64,000 bases of DNA from CBDFGQ01 sp965247295 (GTDB taxonomy: Bacteria; Chloroflexota; Dehalococcoidia; Lucifugimonadales; JAGWBF01). Where the stretch lies: contig CBDFGQ010000007.1 of assembly GCA_965247295.1 (NCBI GenBank), positions 310,001 to 374,000 of the forward strand, in the 5' to 3' direction. The notes beneath the pieces were generated by a model. That model had not been told where the DNA came from. It worked only from the letters and a program-made list of their open reading frames with translations, and searched no databases. The position numbers were made by a program, and so were the translations under genes. Positions 58,854 to 64,000 of the stretch are shown here, in pieces. Position 1 is the first letter of the stretch; each line of letters begins with the position of its first letter.

Positions 58854-60017
58854 TCACGCCAGGACGTCGTAGCTATAGCGGGACCGGAGGAGGTCCCCTT
58901 CCTCGTACCGGGCCATGCGCAGCGGCTTAATGTCTACCGTCTTCGCGAAGCCGTCCAGGATTAGTTCGGCCATGGCGATTCCTACCATGGGGGCGAGCTT
59001 GAACCCATGGCCGCTGAATCCGATGGAACAGTATAGTCCCTCTATGCCCTCGACCCGGTCGAGGATGGGGTGCCAGTCCGGGGTGACGGTGAACAGTCCC
59101 GACCAGCCACCCAGAAAGAGCCCCTTGGACATGGCCGGCATGCGGTGGGCTAGCTTGGCGAAGGAGTCCTCCACCGTGGCCATATCGACGCCCTGGTTGT
59201 AGGTATCCAGGTCGGCTTCCGTATCGCCTGCGCCAACCAACGTCAGGAGGTCGGAATCGGGCCGGAAGGAGAACCGTTGGGCAATATCTCCCACACCGGG
59301 ATGACTGGGTATCAGATCATCGGGCCTCCGAATGCATATCACCTGGTGGCGGGTGGTGACCAGAGGCACCTCTAGCTCCAACCGAGAGAACACATCCTTT
59401 GACCAGGGCCCCGTGGCGATGACGGCTATTGGAGTCTCTATTCTCTCCTGGTCGGTTATCACCGCGCTGACCTTTCCCGCCGTGACCTCCACATCCGTGG
59501 CTGGGGAACCCATGTAAAGCTGCGCTCCCAGTTCCCGGGCCCTCCTGGCGTAGGAAGTGGTTACGGCGTAAGGGTCGGCATAGCCAGACTCGGGTTCGTA
59601 GGCCAGACCGCCGGCGTCCCTGACCTCCAGCATGGGGGCTATCTCTCCGGCGTCCTCGGCGGAGATGATGCCGGTGTTGATTCCCAGACCCCGCTGCATT
59701 GACACGTTATCTTCCATGGCCCTCCTGTCCTCTGGGGCCACCACCACCATATAACCGGAAGTGACGAAGCCCGAGGGCCCGCCCACGTACTCCTCGAAGT
59801 CCTTATACAGCCTCAGGCTCTCCCAGGCCATCTCGGCGGTGACCCGATTGGAGTAGTGCATCCGGCAGATGGCCTGGGACCTGCCCGTCGAGCCCGAGCC
59901 CAGCACCTCCCGTTCCAGCAAGACCGTGCGCTTGACGCCACGGGATGCCAGATTATACAGGATGCTGCAGCCCATGACGCCTCCGCCCAAGATTACCGCG
60001 TCGGCCGTCTTTCTCAT
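58854..60017 (-). CDS. FAD-dependent amine/amino-acid oxidoreductase (DAO family)
   Basis: The 387-residue enzyme belongs to the DAO/sarcosine oxidase superfamily and oxidises a secondary amine or amino acid with FAD. The N-terminal dinucleotide fold is ADAVILGGGVMGCSILYNLA, followed by LEREVLGSGSTGRSQAICRM; the central AVIATGPWSKDVFSRLEL and the C-terminal GLYCSIGFSGHGFKLAPMVG complete the FAD site. Relatives act on sarcosine, dimethylglycine or proline derivatives; the substrate is unknown. It starts at ATG 60017. Confidence 0.88.
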   Translation of the reverse strand: MRKTADAVILGGGVMGCSILYNLASRGVKRTVLLEREVLGSGSTGRSQAICRMHYSNRVTAEMAWESLRLYKDFEEYVGGPSGFVTSGYMVVVAPEDRRAMEDNVSMQRGLGINTGIISAEDAGEIAPMLEVRDAGGLAYEPESGYADPYAVTTSYARRARELGAQLYMGSPATDVEVTAGKVSAVITDQERIETPIAVIATGPWSKDVFSRLELEVPLVTTRHQVICIRRPDDLIPSHPGVGDIAQRFSFRPDSDLLTLVGAGDTEADLDTYNQGVDMATVEDSFAKLAHRMPAMSKGLFLGGWSGLFTVTPDWHPILDRVEGIEGLYCSIGFSGHGFKLAPMVGIAMAELILDGFAKTVDIKPLRMARYEEGDLLRSRYSYDVLA

Positions 60018-60092
60018 AGCTGTCAGGAACTCTCCTTATGTGTGGCGGCACGTCCCAACGGGCGAATGGTCCGAGTACCTGCCGTACCGCGC

Positions 60093-62984
60093 CTATTGTT
60101 GGCTCATCTCCTCGGACAGCTTGGCGTGTTCCTCCGCCCGCGTCGGGTCCCCCAGGTCAGCATACACGGCAGCTAGCTGGCGGTGGGCGTCCGGCGCGGT
60201 CGGGCCCGCCTTGTCCACTTCCAGGCTCCGCTCCAGGGCGTCGGCGGCCTCGTCTAGCTGTTCCAGCTGTCTAAGAGCTATGCCCTGGAGATAAAGGGGT
60301 CTCGCGGAGTTGCTGGACCCCTGGGTCAATTCGATGGCCTTTCCCAGCGGTACTAGCGCTTCCTCGGCCCGGTTTTCCCGCAAATGAGCGACTGCCTCAG
60401 AGTCATAGGCGCGGAACAGATGCTGCCGGGCGTCGTTGGCATATTGGCCGCTGCTAGACGCCGCCAGGCTCCGCTCGAAGTAATCTATGGCTTGCTCCAT
60501 CGAATCCAGGTTGCGGTAGGCCAGCCCTTTGAGGTAGAGGGCCTGGGAGGACTCGCGACTCCCCCCGGTCAGGGTGAGGGCGGTTTCCAAGGCATCCAGG
60601 GCTTCTTCGGGCCTGCCCATCCTTATGTAGGACGTGGCAAGGGCGTTGTGCAGGGGCCACGACGATGGGATCATGTCGGTGAGCTCAGCGTAATACTTTA
60701 TAGCCTCATCGCCTTTGTCCTTGTGGCCAATCAATGTCAGCGTAAGGGTGGAGTTGGCCAGGGTGAGCTTATTCTGGGGGGAATATATGTTCTTCTCGAA
60801 TCCCCTGAGGTTGGCGAAGTACGCCTCCCAGGCACAATCGGCATAGGGCCGCTCTTCCTGGGAGGGCGTATTGGGGCGGGGCTCCAGTCCGAAATACTCA
60901 ACGCATGTCATCAGCTGTTGGTCGGGGTTCTGGAGGCCGAATCGACGGTAGGAGTCGTAGATCGCCCCCAGGTTGTGATGGTAGATGGGGACGTCGGGCG
61001 CCTTGGCGATGGCGCTCTTCATGAGCCGCTCGCCCTTCTGAAAATCGCCAGCGGTGAACTGTTCCCGGGCCGTGGCAGCCAGTCTGGCGGCCCAGGCATA
61101 GTCAATATTCTTGTCCCACGTGAGCCACCCTATGAATACGATCACCGGAAACACCAGGACAAGCGCCATGACCGGTATGGAGCTGCCGCCGCGTCCCCCC
61201 TCGGCCTGTAGGGCCCGTCTTTCCCGCCGGCGACCTCGACCGCCGCGCCTCTCCCGCCGGCCGGGTGGTCGAGGTGGGGTGGCCGGGGTGGGCTGGGCAC
61301 CCTCCATCTCAGGTTGGGCCATGACCGAGGGCAGGGCCACGAACATCGCCAGCATGATCCAAAACAGGACCAGGTCAGCCTCGCGGGCCACGCCTACCAT
61401 CATCTCGGCTACACGGCCCACCATGGTGGCGAGCAGAATAACCAGCACCCACATGTGGGTCCGTGAGTATCTGTCCCGGTTGCCCCATAGCTGGGCGGCT
61501 CCCACGGTGAAGAAAGCCAGGATAAGGCTCAGGGAGCTGAAGAATCCCAGGATCCCCTGCTCAACCCAGTGGTGAATGAAAAAGTTGTGGGCATGGCTAA
61601 GTAAGCCGCCCAATGGGCTCTCCAGGGGGAAGGTATATTTGAACAGCTCCGGCCCATATCCAATCAGCGGGCGTATAGGGGAGAGGGTAAGTCCCTCGTA
61701 CTCGAACCAGGGCCGGTCTATGATGAGCCCTTTCGAGGCCGCCCATATATCGGTACGATAGCTGAGCCCCCGTCCAGTTACCTGGGTCTTGTGGGTCTTG
61801 ACGGAGGTCAGCCGCTCCTGTACCTGACCAACGGCGGTGGTCCCTTCTTCTCCGCCACCTCCCCCTGAAGGAGAGGGGGTCAGAGCCACTACCAGGGTTG
61901 TTATGAGAAGTCCGGCCACTACTACACCGGCGGTCTTCAGGAAGGCGCGGGGGTCGAAGGATAGCCCGACAAGGAGCATAAAGACCAGCGCCCCCACCAA
62001 CGCCTCCCAGAGTAGCGTGTCCAGAGTGATCTGGACCGCCACGACCGCGGCGAAAACCAGGACCACCAGGAGCACCGAGGCGATCACCAGGAGTGTCTCG
62101 GTGGCGGCCGACAGCGTGCGAGGTCCGAACGCGATGGGGACGAGTACAAGAAGGGCTATAAGTCCCGCAGGCACCCCCAACAGCCACGACCCGCGGGCGC
62201 CGGTCCAGTAAACGGCCATGAACTGGACCGCGATAAGGGCGATCCAAAGGACGACACGCAAGGGCGACCAGCCCAGCCTGTCCAGGACCATCAGCCCCAC
62301 GCCGAGAGTCAACATAGTGGTTACCACCAGGACGGCACCGGCGAACACCGAGTTCGCCATGGTGGACGCCACGCGGACGTAGTCCGACTCCCCCTGGTCC
62401 AGCGGGTCCAGGTTGTAGTGCTGGATGATGCCGTAGGCCGCCACGAGGGCTCCTGTGGCGACGATGACGCCCAGCAGCCGCCAGAGCTGGGCCCGAGTCT
62501 TCAGGTGCGTGGCGATGATCACGAACACCATGAAGTAGGAGACCGTTGTGTAGGCAGAGTAGCCGAACTGTCCCGATACCTCACCCCACATACTTATCCA
62601 GACGGACTGGGACAGTAGAGTAGTGATGATGGCGACCACCACGTATATCGTGGCGGCAACGACCACCCAGCGAGTTGGCTGTTCCTCCAGCCAGTTCTTC
62701 AGCCGGCTGGAGTAGTGGGCTATGCTGAGCCCCCCCGAAAATCCCCCCTTCAGGGCCCACTCCACGATCCACAGGATGGTCATCATCCCGGCCAGGGTCC
62801 TCAGGGCGGTGGTCTTGGGCACCTCCACGTAGGCGTTGACCGCTTCCGAGAGGAAGTAGGCCTTGTCCACAAAAATGAGGGGAATCAGCGCGGCCGTGAG
62901 GAGCCATATGAACTCCATGGCTCGCTGTAAGTAGAGCGTAGACGTGGGCTGGGAGGCGACCGCGGCCTTGCTACTCGCTTCCAT
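60093..62984 (-). CDS. O-antigen-ligase-domain membrane protein with C-terminal TPR repeats
   Basis: This 963-residue membrane protein starts with about ten to twelve hydrophobic segments (residues about 25-560) containing the Wzy_C ligase/polymerase pattern: RTDIWAASKGLIIDRPWF, IRPLIGYGPELFKYTF and LLSHAHNFFIHHWVEQGILG. It probably transfers or polymerises a glycan at the outer face of the membrane. An Arg/Pro-rich cytoplasmic or linker stretch (PATPPRPPGRRERRGGRG) precedes another membrane helix, and the C-terminal third has about six TPR units (PSSWPLHNALATSYIRMGRP, ALYLKGLAYRNLDSMEQAID, RPLYLQGIALRQLEQLDEAA). This ligase-plus-TPR architecture is known in several phyla. The glycan is unknown, and no glycosyltransferase cluster surrounds it. 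Confidence 0.85.
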   Translation of the reverse strand: MEASSKAAVASQPTSTLYLQRAMEFIWLLTAALIPLIFVDKAYFLSEAVNAYVEVPKTTALRTLAGMMTILWIVEWALKGGFSGGLSIAHYSSRLKNWLEEQPTRWVVVAATIYVVVAIITTLLSQSVWISMWGEVSGQFGYSAYTTVSYFMVFVIIATHLKTRAQLWRLLGVIVATGALVAAYGIIQHYNLDPLDQGESDYVRVASTMANSVFAGAVLVVTTMLTLGVGLMVLDRLGWSPLRVVLWIALIAVQFMAVYWTGARGSWLLGVPAGLIALLVLVPIAFGPRTLSAATETLLVIASVLLVVLVFAAVVAVQITLDTLLWEALVGALVFMLLVGLSFDPRAFLKTAGVVVAGLLITTLVVALTPSPSGGGGGEEGTTAVGQVQERLTSVKTHKTQVTGRGLSYRTDIWAASKGLIIDRPWFEYEGLTLSPIRPLIGYGPELFKYTFPLESPLGGLLSHAHNFFIHHWVEQGILGFFSSLSLILAFFTVGAAQLWGNRDRYSRTHMWVLVILLATMVGRVAEMMVGVAREADLVLFWIMLAMFVALPSVMAQPEMEGAQPTPATPPRPPGRRERRGGRGRRRERRALQAEGGRGGSSIPVMALVLVFPVIVFIGWLTWDKNIDYAWAARLAATAREQFTAGDFQKGERLMKSAIAKAPDVPIYHHNLGAIYDSYRRFGLQNPDQQLMTCVEYFGLEPRPNTPSQEERPYADCAWEAYFANLRGFEKNIYSPQNKLTLANSTLTLTLIGHKDKGDEAIKYYAELTDMIPSSWPLHNALATSYIRMGRPEEALDALETALTLTGGSRESSQALYLKGLAYRNLDSMEQAIDYFERSLAASSSGQYANDARQHLFRAYDSEAVAHLRENRAEEALVPLGKAIELTQGSSNSARPLYLQGIALRQLEQLDEAADALERSLEVDKAGPTAPDAHRQLAAVYADLGDPTRAEEHAKLSEEMSQQ

Positions 62985-63286
62985 CTGTGCCCTCAGTCAT
63001 GGGTGTCATACTACATAGTGTACCAAGAACGGGAGTAGGCCGAAAGAACATAGCCCTCTATTTTCTCTAGGTACGGGCCATATCCACAGCTGCTGGCCCG
63101 GGCCGTTCCGAGTGCATCTCTGTGTCAGCAACCTTTCTTACAGTTATGTTTTGTGATATCCTAAGTACAAAGGGCAAGTGTTATGCGTTCCCGTAATTAT
63201 TGCGTTTCCTTTCTCGCTAGACGCCTATCCGAGCCCTGTAGCATACTGGTGGCCAAGGGGATCGGCAACGACCCGGAGGTGGATGC
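62985..63286. other. Divergent intergenic region
   Basis: About 300 bases between the ligase-like gene and the PIN-domain gene. A short rightward frame (63178-63480) overlaps the true gene in another frame and is not supported. AT-rich promoter-like sequence around 63135-63170 may drive the PIN gene, but no clear -35/-10 pair is found. Confidence 0.4.
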
Positions 63287-64000
63287 GTGGCCTGGAATGT
63301 CTTGATGCGCCTGGTAGGTGCGGGTGCTCTCGGCGTCGCCGGATGGCAGCTGGGAGACCTTGTATCTGGGGGCCCCTCTGGCCAGGCCGAGTATCTGCCA
63401 TGGGGTCTCGCCCTGACGCTTGGAGGCGTTGTCTTGGGAGCCCTGGTGGTGCCCTACGTTCTATTCAGGCCTCTGAGTAAGGCTCTCGACCGGCTGAACC
63501 AGCTGCCCGTCTCCACTCTCGTAGCGGGTACCATTGGTATGCTAATCGGGCTTGTCATAGCGGCCCTCATCTCCGTTCCCCTGTTCAGCATCGGCGGATG
63601 GCCCGGTTGGGGCCTTCCCCTGATAGTTAGCGTATCGATGGGGGCCTTGGGGATGTTCCTGGGAACGCAAAGAGCGGCCGATGTGCGAAGGATGCTCCCA
63701 GCGGAGACGACCGGTGTCATCGGCGGCGCCGCTTCCAACGGACATATTCTTGTGGACACCAGCGCAATAATTGATGGTCGAATAGCGGACCTGGGGCAGA
63801 CGGGATTTCTACGGGGAACGCTGGTCGTACCCGGCTTCGTGTTGGACGAGCTCCGCCACATCGCCGACTCAAGTGACTCCTTGAGGAGGACCCGTGGTCG
63901 CCGGGGGCTGGAGGTGCTGGGCAAGCTCCGCAGGGATAAGATGGTGCCGGTTGAAGTCCTGGACGCGGACCTCAACGGCGCGGAGGTGGATGGCGAGCTG
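63287..64000 (+). CDS. Membrane-anchored PIN-domain protein (YacL-like), 3' end missing
   Basis: The frame from GTG 63287 (GGAGGTGG seven bases upstream) is open to the window end, giving 238 residues. The N-terminal 125 residues hold about four hydrophobic segments (LPWGLALTLGGVVLGALVVP, GTIGMLIGLVIAALISVPLF, LPLIVSVSMGALGMFLG). A PIN nuclease domain begins at GHILVDTSAIIDGRIADLGQ with conserved Asp residues, followed by LRGTLVVPGFVLDELRHIAD. B. subtilis YacL-type proteins have this order and end in a TRAM RNA-binding domain, which would lie beyond the window. A role in RNA metabolism at the membrane is inferred. No other strand carries a convincing frame here. Confidence 0.85.
   Translation, partial: MAWNVLMRLVGAGALGVAGWQLGDLVSGGPSGQAEYLPWGLALTLGGVVLGALVVPYVLFRPLSKALDRLNQLPVSTLVAGTIGMLIGLVIAALISVPLFSIGGWPGWGLPLIVSVSMGALGMFLGTQRAADVRRMLPAETTGVIGGAASNGHILVDTSAIIDGRIADLGQTGFLRGTLVVPGFVLDELRHIADSSDSLRRTRGRRGLEVLGKLRRDKMVPVEVLDADLNGAEVDGEL

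Noticed and set aside
1..64000. CRISPR array, rRNA operon or prophage structural genes
   Set aside because: No regularly spaced direct repeats, no rRNA-like sequence and no capsid, tail or terminase-like proteins were seen anywhere in the window.

Overview
The window is a GC-rich bacterial chromosome segment with tightly packed operons and frequent GTG/TTG starts. The gene content suggests an uncultured Chloroflexota lineage close to Dehalococcoidia/SAR202. It combines flavin-dependent (luciferase-like) monooxygenase, hydantoinase, amidase, cupin and Rieske catabolic genes with a siroheme-decarboxylase haem pathway, nickel superoxide dismutase and a CobA-HemD fusion. This placement is inferred from gene content; no rRNA gene is present to confirm it.

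Layout. Positions 1-13.6 kb are an accessory, mostly catabolic region: the end of a phosphonate-type ABC permease, an SMP-30 lactonase, an alpha/beta hydrolase with a frameshifted luciferase-like monooxygenase, an MFS transporter, a family-5 uracil-DNA glycosylase, an M28 peptidase, an amidase, an FMN-binding protein, a cupin, the nickel SOD pair sodN-sodX, a hydantoinase, a Rieske ferredoxin and a relic of an HpaB-type monooxygenase. Positions 13.7-17.5 kb hold a dead recQ, split by an insertion sequence whose transposase is itself frameshifted. Positions 17.6-22.9 kb are a tetrapyrrole operon read leftwards (ahbAB, sirC, hemC, cobA-hemD, hemB) that converts 5-aminolevulinate to siroheme and on to 12,18-didecarboxysiroheme. 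Two tandem rhomboid proteases and a GNAT acetyltransferase follow.

Positions 26-31.4 kb are the rightward protein synthesis and quality-control block aspS, tig, clpP, clpX. Positions 31.4-41.3 kb are a ten-gene leftward operon: dprA, topA, a xer recombinase, aroQ, pepP, efp, xseA, xseB, a PHP phosphoesterase and a PurN-like formyltransferase.

The most interesting region is 41.5-49.1 kb. An intact tRNA-Ser(CGA) at 49005-49093 and a displaced copy of its 3' half at 41534-41591 share a 49-base identical stretch. They flank about 7.4 kb carrying imuB, a DUF6504 gene and dnaE2 (an error-prone translesion cassette), a divergent yedK/HMCES abasic-site protein gene, a zinc-ribbon TPR gene and the dead 3' end of a tyrosine recombinase beside the intact tRNA. 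This is the arrangement left by an element integrating at a tRNA anticodon loop, so it reads as a decayed integrative element that delivered an SOS mutagenesis and abasic-site module.

Positions 49.3-64 kb are a mixed housekeeping and envelope region: a small exported protein, a CorC/HlyC protein, glmU, nhaA, tRNA-Arg and tRNA-Pro, lipoproteins, a TolB-like propeller, a geranylgeranyl-reductase-type flavoprotein, a GlcG/HbpS protein, a DAO oxidoreductase, a large O-antigen-ligase/TPR membrane protein and the start of a YacL-like PIN membrane protein cut by the window end.
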